From: Actinomycetes bacterium | GTDB taxonomy: Bacteria; Actinomycetota; Acidimicrobiia; Acidimicrobiales; Acidimicrobiaceae | Reading direction: 5' to 3' | Length of the DNA: 5,268 bases | Assembly: GCA_021790855.1 (NCBI GenBank) | Contig: JAJYFP010000062.1 | Location: forward strand, 1 to 5,268 | In this document: piece after piece, positions 1-5,268 of the stretch | Numbering within the stretch: position 1 is the stretch's first letter | Layout of the letters: each line of letters begins with the position of its first letter | Position numbers and translations under genes: made by a program | The notes under the pieces: generated by a model | Seen by the model: the letters and a program-made list of their open reading frames with translations, nothing else | Told to the model about the DNA's origin: nothing | Databases searched by the model: none

Positions 1-886
1 CCATAGAAAACGCATTTGCAGAGCGCTCTCCAGAGATAAAACTGTGAGCAGAGCACCCAACTCCAAGGTACTCCCCTCTTACCCAGTAGTTAAGGTTATG
101 ACGAGACTCGGCATTCACCTTGGACCAGTTTGAAGTCTCATAGTTATAGAATCCAGATCCCTCCAGAACTTCGCTCAACCTGAAGTATCTCTGTGCCAAA
201 GTATCGTCGCTTTGGACGACTGAAGAGCTCGCACCTTGTGATCTTTTAGACAAAACACTAAGTTTGGTCTTTCTCTCTAGGGTAAGGGCATAGCCACTTA
301 CATGATCGACTCGATCAACTACCGCTGTTAGGGCAGAAAGCGTCTTTTCCCATGAAGAGTCACTTTCGGGACCAGCACCGTAGATGAGGTCAATTGAAAG
401 TGCAATACCACCTGCTCTAGAGATCATCTCGATCGCCTTCGTCGCAGTTCGCACATCATGGGAGCGTCCGAAAAAGCGAAGAATCTCGTCGTCAAATGAC
501 TGAACGCCTAAAGATACTCTCGTGACCCCTACTCTTCGGTAGAGATCAAGCTTCTCTTTCGTGATCGACTCCGGATTGACCTCTATGGTAAACTCATCGA
601 GATCTTTCAACTTCATACTTAGCACAAACCTCCGAAGCAGATCACCGTCGAGAAGAGACGGAGTTCCACCTCCTATATAAAGTGTTCGCGGAGGACGACT
701 AAGTAGACTCTTTTTAATCTGGTACTCACTTGTCATAGCGTCGAGGTAATAAGCTACCTGGTCGAGCCTCGCAACTTGAACCGAGAAAGCGCAGTAAGTA
801 CAGACCCTTTCACAAAATGGAGTATGCACATATACGCCGGGTGAGAACAAAAGCCGATCTGATCGAAGGTCCTCTATAACTCCCAA
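1..886 (-). CDS. hemW: HemW, radical SAM haem chaperone / coproporphyrinogen III oxidase-like protein (C-terminus beyond left edge)
   Basis: An uninterrupted reading frame of 295 codons runs off the left edge. It is a HemW/HemN-like radical SAM protein. C25, C29 and C32 form the CxxxCxxC [4Fe-4S]/SAM motif after YVHTPF. The next aromatic position is F34, where true HemN oxidases have a fourth Cys, and this favours HemW. Further family motifs are GGGTP (72-76), EVNPES (102-107), SLGVQSF (125-131), DLIYG (166-170) and RHNLNYW with YLGVG (262-277). Characterised HemW proteins bind haem and are proposed to deliver it to respiratory enzymes; older annotations call them oxygen-independent coproporphyrinogen oxidases. 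A TAG at 893-895 bounds the frame upstream, so the start is probably TTG at 884-886, one nt after the regulator's stop, which suggests translational coupling. TTG at 848-850 is the alternative. No strong ribosome binding site is visible. The usual C-terminal part is missing only because the window ends. Confidence 0.93.
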   Translation of the reverse strand, partial: MGVIEDLRSDRLLFSPGVYVHTPFCERVCTYCAFSVQVARLDQVAYYLDAMTSEYQIKKSLLSRPPRTLYIGGGTPSLLDGDLLRRFVLSMKLKDLDEFTIEVNPESITKEKLDLYRRVGVTRVSLGVQSFDDEILRFFGRSHDVRTATKAIEMISRAGGIALSIDLIYGAGPESDSSWEKTLSALTAVVDRVDHVSGYALTLERKTKLSVLSKRSQGASSSVVQSDDTLAQRYFRLSEVLEGSGFYNYETSNWSKVNAESRHNLNYWVRGEYLGVGCSAHSFISGERSANAFSM

Positions 887-887
887 C

Positions 888-1481
888 TTAGCCTACAAGT
901 CGAAGGCCCAGCTCCTCAAGGCGATCAGTCATCTCCCTAACGTTCATCTCCAAAAGAGCACCGATAATTCGAAGATCATCGTAACGAATAGTAATCATTC
1001 GACCATTGAAGTCTTGACGCTGCACTTGGATCATATCAAGGTACCGCTTCAGAAGATCCCTCTCAGGGCCACGTACTTGTTGCAGCTTAGAGAGGTCTAT
1101 AGTAACCTTTACCTCAGGTTCCCAACGAAATCGACGAGGAGATATATCACCGTTTTCATGATCATCGATCGAGATTACATGGCTACTAACCTTATCTGAA
1201 ATACCAATTCCATTTAAGAATCCTACCGAATCTCCTTCAAATACACTATCTTGAGGTAGAAGCTGATCCACTGGAACGTTGTAAAGGTGAGCGAGGCGCT
1301 GAAGTCTTGGAACCGAGATTGATCTCTCTCCTCGCTCGTAAGCACCAAGAACGGATGCCTTAAACTCCTGACCAGATGCCATCTCGACCGCTTGGAGTGA
1401 AAGTTTCTTCTGCTTTCTCACGGAACGCAGTCTGCTCCCAACCTTAACGGCATATTGATCGACTATGTTATCATCATCCAT
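888..1481 (-). CDS. bldD: BldD-family transcriptional regulator with c-di-GMP-binding signature
   Basis: Numbering is from the ATG at 1479-1481 (197 aa). Residues about 10-75 are an XRE-type helix-turn-helix very like BldD: a long N-terminal helix, then GAYERGERSISVPRLQRLA in the recognition region and a VPVDQLLP end. A polar linker of about 45 residues follows. The C-terminal domain (about 135-197) contains R155-Q-D157, eight residues, then R166-Y-D-D169. This matches the RxD-x8-RxxD motif through which Streptomyces BldD binds tetrameric c-di-GMP, dimerises and binds DNA, so c-di-GMP responsiveness is a reasonable inference. The frame can also start at GTG 1485-1487 (199 aa), but that GTG lies inside the AGGTG that serves the ATG, 3-5 nt further on, so ATG is preferred. 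The gene follows rsmE by about 39 nt and its TAA is one nt from hemW. BldD represses development genes in Streptomyces; the targets here are unknown, and orthology to bldD itself is likely but not proven. Confidence 0.9.
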   Translation of the reverse strand: MDDDNIVDQYAVKVGSRLRSVRKQKKLSLQAVEMASGQEFKASVLGAYERGERSISVPRLQRLAHLYNVPVDQLLPQDSVFEGDSVGFLNGIGISDKVSSHVISIDDHENGDISPRRFRWEPEVKVTIDLSKLQQVRGPERDLLKRYLDMIQVQRQDFNGRMITIRYDDLRIIGALLEMNVREMTDRLEELGLRLVG

Positions 1482-1489
1482 AGACACCT

Positions 1490-1518
1490 ATATTACACTC
1501 TCAGTGACCTACACGCAA
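1490..1518 (-). promoter_or_regulatory. Candidate internal promoter for the BldD-like gene and hemW
   Basis: On the minus strand a TTGCGT (1513-1518) is separated by exactly 17 nt from a TAATAT (1490-1495). The -35 matches the sigma-70-type consensus at three of six positions and the -10 at four of six. It lies in the rsmE-bldD gap. Its transcription start would fall near 1483, only about two nt before the preferred ATG, so transcripts from it would be leaderless or nearly so and would lack the AGGTG ribosome binding site. Read-through transcripts from rsmE would keep that site. The spacing is good but the hexamers are weak, so this is only a candidate. Confidence 0.35.
1495..1507 (-). promoter_or_regulatory. 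BldD-box-like operator, possible autoregulatory site
   Basis: The minus strand reads TCACTGAGAGTGT. Against the published Streptomyces BldD box, TNACNC(A/T)GNGTNA, seven of the nine defined positions match; the mismatches are the C at position 6 and the final A. The core is a small inverted repeat, CACT-N3-AGTG on the plus strand. The site fills most of the spacer of the candidate promoter and touches its -10, a position suited to repression. Streptomyces bldD is known to regulate itself, and the DNA-contact region of this protein is well conserved, so the idea is coherent. A 7/9 match to a degenerate motif can still arise by chance. Confidence 0.35.
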
Positions 1519-1520
1519 GT

Positions 1521-2279
1521 TTAATCACGTTTTTGTAGTGAGATATCAGAGCTAACTAGTAAATTATCCCGTAATGCTACAAGCAGTGCCGCCGAAACCA
1601 CTGATGCCGTTTCCACTCTAAGTACTTCACTACCGACACGAATACGAGGAACTTCATCAAATAATGCATCGACCACACCTGACTCGGGTCCTATGATCCA
1701 AGTTTTTCGCTCTAGCGACGGGAGACCACCTCGTTGGTCACAGAGCGCAGCATCATCACCAAATCGATCGATCACTTCGTGTGGGGATAGCACTCCACCG
1801 ATACTCAAAGGAAAGACTCTCTTTGACTGCATAGAGGCTTGACGGGCCACTCGTTCAAGTCGCGCCAAGGTGGCACTACCAATTGGGTGTCCAGAGCGTC
1901 GATCAAGAGGTGAAGATACTAGGAAAAGTTCATCCACCCCCACTTCGGCCACCTTCTCAACCATGAAGCTAAGGCGTTCACCTCGTGGCATGTAACTCAC
2001 AACACGTACCTTTGGCGCTGGTGGATCGAGCTTAAAGACTGGACCGAGCTCGGAAATCTCCCCCTTCAATCGACTTTTATGTCTTGAGTCGATAGTAACC
2101 AGACCTGACCTCACTGTACCCTTGCCGTCGCTTAGCAGAATCTCTTCCTTCGAACGCAGTCGCCTTGAGAGAGCAAGATGCTCTAAATCCTGTAGTTCAA
2201 GCGTTGGCTCTACGAGGTCTGAAACATAAAAGATTGGGCCGCCATTGAAGTTGCGCGGATCCTCAACCTCATCAATCAT
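1521..2279 (-). CDS. rsmE: RsmE, 16S rRNA (uracil1498-N3)-methyltransferase
   Basis: This 252-residue protein has the length and layout of RsmE: an N-terminal PUA-like RNA-binding part (about 15-80) and a C-terminal SPOUT domain with a trefoil knot (about 88-245). The family transfers a methyl group from SAM to N3 of U1498 in helix 44 of 16S rRNA on the 30S subunit. Visible motifs are GERLSFMVEKVAEVGVDEL (100-118), the ARLERVARQASMQSKR stretch (139-154), the knot loop IIGPESG (195-201) and the SAM-site signature VLRVETA (219-225). Two positions depart from the usual form: GPEGG reads GPESG, and the AxEQS motif reads ASMQS. The remaining signature is intact, so I expect an active enzyme. The ATG at 2277-2279 has a GGAG five to six nt upstream and follows the dnaJ stop by 19 nt. 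RsmE next to dnaJ is a common gene pair in bacteria, probably for shared expression rather than a shared mechanism. Confidence 0.95.
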   Translation of the reverse strand: MIDEVEDPRNFNGGPIFYVSDLVEPTLELQDLEHLALSRRLRSKEEILLSDGKGTVRSGLVTIDSRHKSRLKGEISELGPVFKLDPPAPKVRVVSYMPRGERLSFMVEKVAEVGVDELFLVSSPLDRRSGHPIGSATLARLERVARQASMQSKRVFPLSIGGVLSPHEVIDRFGDDAALCDQRGGLPSLERKTWIIGPESGVVDALFDEVPRIRVGSEVLRVETASVVSAALLVALRDNLLVSSDISLQKRD

Positions 2280-2298
2280 GTTACTCCAGCGGTACTAA

Positions 2299-3417
2299 CT
2301 ATCGAAAAGCCGACTTAATCTTCGAAAACAGTCCATGCTCATGAGGCTCAGAGATCTTCTCTCCCCTTATCTCCGCAAGACGTGTATATAGATTAATCTC
2401 TTCTTCCATGAGGTCCTTAGGCGTCATAACCATGAGCTCGATTAGGAGGTCACCTCGTCCACGACCTCCGAAGTTTGGAACTCCCTTTCCTCTGAAGCGT
2501 AACACCTTACCACTTTGAGTCCCCGGCGGTATACTCACCTCAATCATTTCATCTAGAGACTCGAACTCTAGCTTCGTTCCTAAAGCTGCTTGGGATATCG
2601 ATATGCCTAACTGAGCATGAAGATCTTGGCCGACTCGCCTAAAGACGTCTGAGGCTTCGACGCTTACATGAACGTAGAGGTTACCTGGATAACCACCTCG
2701 TGGGCCTGCTGGTCCCTTGCCCGTAAGACGCAAAGTCGAACCGTCTTCGATTCCTGGTTGAATCTCAATTAGATAGCTCCGCTCTTCTGTCTTTCTACCT
2801 TCGCCACGACAGTCCGAGCACGGAGTTGTAATTATCTTGCCCTCACCGTAGCAGGTATCACAGGTACTAGTAGTCATCATTCGACCCAAGAGAGTCTGAG
2901 CAAAGCGACGCACTTGACCCGATCCACCGCAGGTCTTACAGACAGATGGAGTGGTACCGGGCTTCGAACCTGAACCGGCACAGGTCTTACAGGTAACTGG
3001 AAGTCTTACTGAAACCTCTTTTTTTGTGCCAAATACCGCCTCTTCAAACTTCAGAGTTACCGAGGTCTCCATGTCTTCACCGTGTCTAGCACTGCGCTGT
3101 CCTCCTCCGTCACCGAAGCCGCCATTAAAGGCTTGGCCAAAGATGTTTTCAAAGATATCCCCGAAGTTGGGCGAGAAGAAGTCTCCACTACCTTGACCCC
3201 TAGCAGCACTATCACCAAACATGTCATACTGTCTACGTTTCTCAGAGTCTCGAAGTGTTTCATAGGCGATAGTGACCTCTTTAAACCTTTCGACCGCTAC
3301 GGCATCGCCACCGTTCGTATCGGGATGTAGCTCCCGAGCAAGTTTTCTATAAGCCTTTTTGATCTCGTCTTCTGTTGCGCTTTTCGAGACGCCTAACAGC
3401 TCGTAGTAGTCAGCCAC
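2299..3417 (-). CDS. dnaJ: DnaJ, type I Hsp40 co-chaperone
   Basis: This complete 372-residue type I DnaJ delivers unfolded substrates to DnaK and stimulates its ATPase. The J domain (about 3-67) has the essential HPD at 31-33 and begins DYYELLGV. A Gly/Phe-rich linker (about 71-108) includes GDIFENIFG, which contains the regulatory DIF-type motif. Four CxxCxGxG zinc-binding repeats start at C143, C160, C186 and C200 and would bind two zinc ions. Substrate-binding C-terminal domains with PPGTQSGKVLRFRGKGVP (297-314) follow. No catalytic or zinc ligand is missing. The start is GTG at 3415-3417, three nt after the hrcA stop, with GAAGGG inside the end of hrcA as the likely ribosome binding site, so the two genes are probably translationally coupled. 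Actinomycetota often carry one dnaJ with dnaK-grpE and a second beside hrcA. This one looks like the hrcA-linked copy, and no dnaK or grpE is in view. Confidence 0.97.
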   Translation of the reverse strand: MADYYELLGVSKSATEDEIKKAYRKLARELHPDTNGGDAVAVERFKEVTIAYETLRDSEKRRQYDMFGDSAARGQGSGDFFSPNFGDIFENIFGQAFNGGFGDGGGQRSARHGEDMETSVTLKFEEAVFGTKKEVSVRLPVTCKTCAGSGSKPGTTPSVCKTCGGSGQVRRFAQTLLGRMMTTSTCDTCYGEGKIITTPCSDCRGEGRKTEERSYLIEIQPGIEDGSTLRLTGKGPAGPRGGYPGNLYVHVSVEASDVFRRVGQDLHAQLGISISQAALGTKLEFESLDEMIEVSIPPGTQSGKVLRFRGKGVPNFGGRGRGDLLIELMVMTPKDLMEEEINLYTRLAEIRGEKISEPHEHGLFSKIKSAFR

Positions 3418-3420
3418 GGA

Positions 3421-4434
3421 TTACCCTTCAACTAAATGTCTACCGATTCTCTTACTTACCTGCTCCACCGCCGCTAGGGCCAAGGGATAGTTCATTCTAG
3501 TAGGGCCTATCACGCCGATTGACCCCACTCTCCGACCATCTAGCTCGTAAGGAGCTATCACCAAGGCGCACTCTGAAAGAGATGGAACTCCGATCTCATT
3601 ACCAATCGAAACGCTTTGTCCCTTGACAAGCATCGACTTCATTAAAGATACCACAAGTAACTGCTGCTCAAGAGTCTCAAGAATCTTTCCCACCTTATCA
3701 GCTGCTAAAAACGCACTCGCTACCTTGTAAGCATCGTTCACAAAGAGCTCCTCTGTACTGGAGTCACCAAGAGTTCTAATAGCCTCCTTGACAGCTGAGA
3801 GCAGCGGCTCTAGAGCGGGATTTTCAAGCGTAACACTATCTATCTCGCCTATTGTCTTGCCTCTCAGTTCTGAACTGGCAAAGTTAGACAGCTCTACCGA
3901 TAGAAGGTCCAGATCCCCTGCGTTTTCTGGAACGTCGAAGACCTCTTTCTCCAGTGAGCCATCTGAGCCCACCACAATGACCAAACCCATGGTTGCAGAG
4001 ATTCCCACCACCTGCACATGCTTTACGACGACCGACTGCGTCGGTGGCGCAGTCACCACAGAGGTAAAGTTCGTAAGAGACGAGAGGAGCCTTGACGTAT
4101 CTTGTAACAGATCCTCAAGCTCCCCTTTGACATGGTCGAAGAAGCTCTGAAGCTGAAAGAAGTGTTCCGACCCCAACGGGCTTGGAGAAGATATATTGTC
4201 CACGTAGTAGCGGTATCCGCGATCAGTGGGAATCCTACCTGCGCTCACATGAGGTTGGGCTAGGTAACCATCTTGCTCTAGTGCAGCCATCTCATGACGA
4301 ATAGTCGCTGTCGATGCCTGCACCTCTCCCGTGGCCGCGACATTAGAAGAACCTACCGGCTCTGCCATAGCAACGTACTGATCAACTACTGCCTTTAGGA
4401 CAGCTGTCTTTCTTGAATCTAACCTTTCACCCAC
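3421..4434 (-). CDS. hrcA: HrcA, heat-inducible transcription repressor
   Basis: This complete 337-residue HrcA is of normal family length. The family binds CIRCE operators as a dimer, represses chaperone operons and loses activity on heat stress, with GroEL helping it fold. The N-terminal winged helix (about 4-80) ends in the diagnostic stretch with STATIRHEMAALEQDGYL (41-58), QPHVSAGRIPT (60-70) and DRGYRYYVD (71-79). LLSSLTNFTSVVTAPP (116-131) introduces the GAF-like central domain, and GVIGPTRMNYPLALAAVE (307-324) closes the protein as in other members. The GTG start at 4432-4434 is supported by a GAGGTG whose end lies about seven nt upstream and by the family's N-terminal LDSRKTAVLKAVV. 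The gene heads the tight cluster hrcA-dnaJ-rsmE. Self-repression would be expected, yet I find no recognisable CIRCE sequence in the 136 nt upstream. Confidence 0.97.
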   Translation of the reverse strand: MGERLDSRKTAVLKAVVDQYVAMAEPVGSSNVAATGEVQASTATIRHEMAALEQDGYLAQPHVSAGRIPTDRGYRYYVDNISSPSPLGSEHFFQLQSFFDHVKGELEDLLQDTSRLLSSLTNFTSVVTAPPTQSVVVKHVQVVGISATMGLVIVVGSDGSLEKEVFDVPENAGDLDLLSVELSNFASSELRGKTIGEIDSVTLENPALEPLLSAVKEAIRTLGDSSTEELFVNDAYKVASAFLAADKVGKILETLEQQLLVVSLMKSMLVKGQSVSIGNEIGVPSLSECALVIAPYELDGRRVGSIGVIGPTRMNYPLALAAVEQVSKRIGRHLVEG

Positions 4435-4450
4435 GTCTTTACACCTCGCC

Positions 4451-4467
4451 GAAGCGTTCTATGCTTC
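4451..4467 (-). repeat. Short stem-loop in the hrcA leader
   Basis: GAAGC and GCTTC form a perfect 5-bp inverted repeat around a 7-nt loop. In the minus-strand RNA two further G-U pairs could lengthen the stem to seven pairs. It ends only a few nt before the GAGGTG ribosome binding site of hrcA and has no run of U after it, so it is not an intrinsic terminator. It might stabilise the 5' end of the message or influence ribosome access. A stem this short also occurs by chance. Confidence 0.35.
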
Positions 4468-4468
4468 A

Positions 4469-4500
4469 ATTATGTAGTACATTCTACCTCTTCGACTCAA
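4469..4500 (-). promoter_or_regulatory. Candidate promoter of the hrcA operon
   Basis: The minus strand has TTGAGT (4495-4500) and, 18 nt further on, TACATA running into TACATAAT (4469-4476). A start near 4461 would give a leader of about 27 nt that includes the stem-loop and the GAGGTG site. The -35 is fair, but the -10 is ambiguous because CATAAT two nt along would also serve with a longer spacer. The assignment rests mainly on position ahead of a tightly packed operon. Confidence 0.3.
4472..4482. repeat. Palindrome ATGTAGTACAT over the candidate -10
   Basis: This is a perfect 5-bp inverted repeat, ATGTA and TACAT, around a single central G. It overlaps the candidate -10 of the hrcA operon, where a repressor site would be effective. 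It does not resemble CIRCE (TTAGCACTC-N9-GAGTGCTAA), and its base composition makes a chance origin plausible. Confidence 0.35.
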
Positions 4501-4570
4501 TTCAACGTATTTTGCGCGATCGATCAAGTTGAGAAATCCATTTTCACTAGACACTTGGCACTTAAAAACT

Positions 4571-5268
4571 TCAAATCCTGTACTTGCCTAATTTAAATCG
4601 GCCATATAGCGAAAGCGTATCAAATACGATCGTTACCACAGCACGGATGTCAATAGTAGAGGAGAAACGCCTTCTAATCCAAACAGGAGCCTCGGTAATG
4701 ATGATACTATCGTTCAGAGATTTGAGAGCCACTAAGAGTTCGAGATCAAAGACAAACCTCTCCTGACACATTAGGGGTTCTATCTGGTCGAAAAGGCTCT
4801 TCCGGATAAATTTAATGCCAACTTGGGTATCTTTTACGTCTAGGTGGAAAAGGATCTGAATAAGCCGCTGATATAGGTATGAGTACAGGCGCCGAAGCAC
4901 TGGATACTCCACCGCTGAGTCTGGGTGACACTTAGACCCAAGGACCACGTCACTTGAGTTCGCCTCGATAAGTTCGATATACTTTGGAATTACTTTGGGG
5001 TCTATGTCTCCGTCGGCATCCATAAAGCCAACGAACTCGCCTTTTCCAACAGAGAACCCCTCGCGGATGGCGAAACCTTTCCCTTGATTTTTGGAGCGTT
5101 TAATAAGCTTTAGTCTCTCGTCTGCAACTCCATCAAGAGCACTTTCGCTGCCGTCTGTAGAACCGTCACACACTGCAATGATCTCAAATGGAATACCGAT
5201 ACTTGATAGAACAGAAAGAGCCTCCTCTACCGTACTCCTCAGATTACCACCAGGGTTGAAGTACGGCA
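4571..5268 (-). CDS. Family 2 glycosyltransferase, polyprenyl/dolichyl-phosphate sugar synthase-like (N-terminus beyond right edge)
   Basis: The frame is open to the right edge, giving 231 visible residues. The edge reads PYFNPGGNLRSTVEEAL, which fits a GT2 N-terminal strand (compare VVMPYFNPGG), so only a few residues are probably missing. An internal GTG at 5171-5173 lies within the domain and is not the true start. Visible GT-A motifs, numbered from the edge, are CDGSTDGS (33-40), NQGKGFAIREGF (60-71), the metal- and nucleotide-binding DADGD (83-87), DTQVGIK (146-152) and RFVFDLELL (170-178). DTQxGxK followed by FDLELL is typical of the dolichyl-phosphate glucose/mannose synthase branch. 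Such enzymes transfer sugar from a nucleotide donor to a polyprenyl phosphate for cell-envelope glycans. No C-terminal membrane segments are visible, so it resembles the soluble or peripheral type. Donor and acceptor cannot be told from sequence. It ends 136 nt before hrcA and is probably a separate unit. Confidence 0.88.
   Translation of the reverse strand, partial: PYFNPGGNLRSTVEEALSVLSSIGIPFEIIAVCDGSTDGSESALDGVADERLKLIKRSKNQGKGFAIREGFSVGKGEFVGFMDADGDIDPKVIPKYIELIEANSSDVVLGSKCHPDSAVEYPVLRRLYSYLYQRLIQILFHLDVKDTQVGIKFIRKSLFDQIEPLMCQERFVFDLELLVALKSLNDSIIITEAPVWIRRRFSSTIDIRAVVTIVFDTLSLYGRFKLGKYRI

Noticed and set aside
1014..1199. 61-codon plus-strand frame opposite the BldD-like gene
   Set aside because: It is antisense to a conserved domain and has no family resemblance.
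2951..3330. Plus-strand and alternate-frame open reading frames inside dnaJ
   Set aside because: They lie wholly within the well-supported dnaJ frame, show no recognisable domain, and are low-complexity mirrors of its Gly-rich and Cys-rich segments.
3788..4150. 120-codon plus-strand frame opposite hrcA
   Set aside because: Its Ser/Thr-rich translation is what antisense reading of this gene gives; hrcA itself is full length with intact motifs.
4518..4526. Repeated GATCGATC / CGATCG words (also near 1166 and 1766) as a possible motif family
   Set aside because: Most copies lie inside genes and fit common Ile-Asp or Arg-Ser codon pairs; spacing is irregular and no flanking sequence is shared.
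4554..4562. TTGGCACTT (AAGTGCCAA on the minus strand) as a CIRCE half-site
   Set aside because: It matches seven of nine bases of one half, but the sequence nine nt away matches the other half at only about four of nine positions, and it lies just after the glycosyltransferase stop, far from hrcA.
4435..4570. Intrinsic terminator after the glycosyltransferase
   Set aside because: No GC-rich stem followed by a T run is seen on the minus strand; the only clear stem (4451-4467) lacks a T tract and lies at the hrcA ribosome site.
5171..5173. GTG as start of a shorter 200-residue glycosyltransferase
   Set aside because: The frame continues upstream to the window edge with GT2 N-terminal sequence, so this codon is internal.

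Overview
The window is about 5.3 kb of bacterial chromosome in which every supported gene lies on the minus strand, so transcription runs from high to low coordinates. In transcription order the genes are: a family 2 glycosyltransferase cut by the right edge (4571 to 5268), hrcA (3421-4434), dnaJ (2299-3417), rsmE (1521-2279), a BldD-family regulator (888-1481) and hemW, cut by the left edge (1-886). Both edge genes are clearly recognisable although incomplete.

The BldD-like protein has the typical helix-turn-helix and also the C-terminal cyclic-di-GMP signature, and it sits with an hrcA-dnaJ-rsmE cluster. Together these point to an Actinomycetota member. The base composition looks moderate by eye, well below that of streptomycetes, which would suit a lower-GC lineage such as some Acidimicrobiia. 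That placement is an inference, not a measurement.

From hrcA to hemW the genes are packed with gaps of 3, 19, about 39 and 1 nt, which is how a single operon looks. HrcA is the heat-shock repressor, DnaJ a type I Hsp40 co-chaperone, RsmE a 16S rRNA m3U1498 methyltransferase, and HemW a radical-SAM haem chaperone-like protein. The BldD-like gene sits between rsmE and hemW. The short rsmE-bldD gap could hold an internal promoter whose spacer contains a partial match to the BldD box, so the regulator may control itself and hemW.

The 136-nt gap between the glycosyltransferase and hrcA is the natural place for the main operon promoter. I see no CIRCE operator there. It does hold a small perfect palindrome over a candidate -10 and a short stem-loop next to the hrcA ribosome binding site. 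I see no mobile elements, CRISPR arrays, tRNA or rRNA genes, and no gene-free stretch longer than 300 nt. Most of the window is ordinary housekeeping. The part worth a second look is the c-di-GMP-type regulator embedded in a protein-quality-control operon, together with its putative self-control site.
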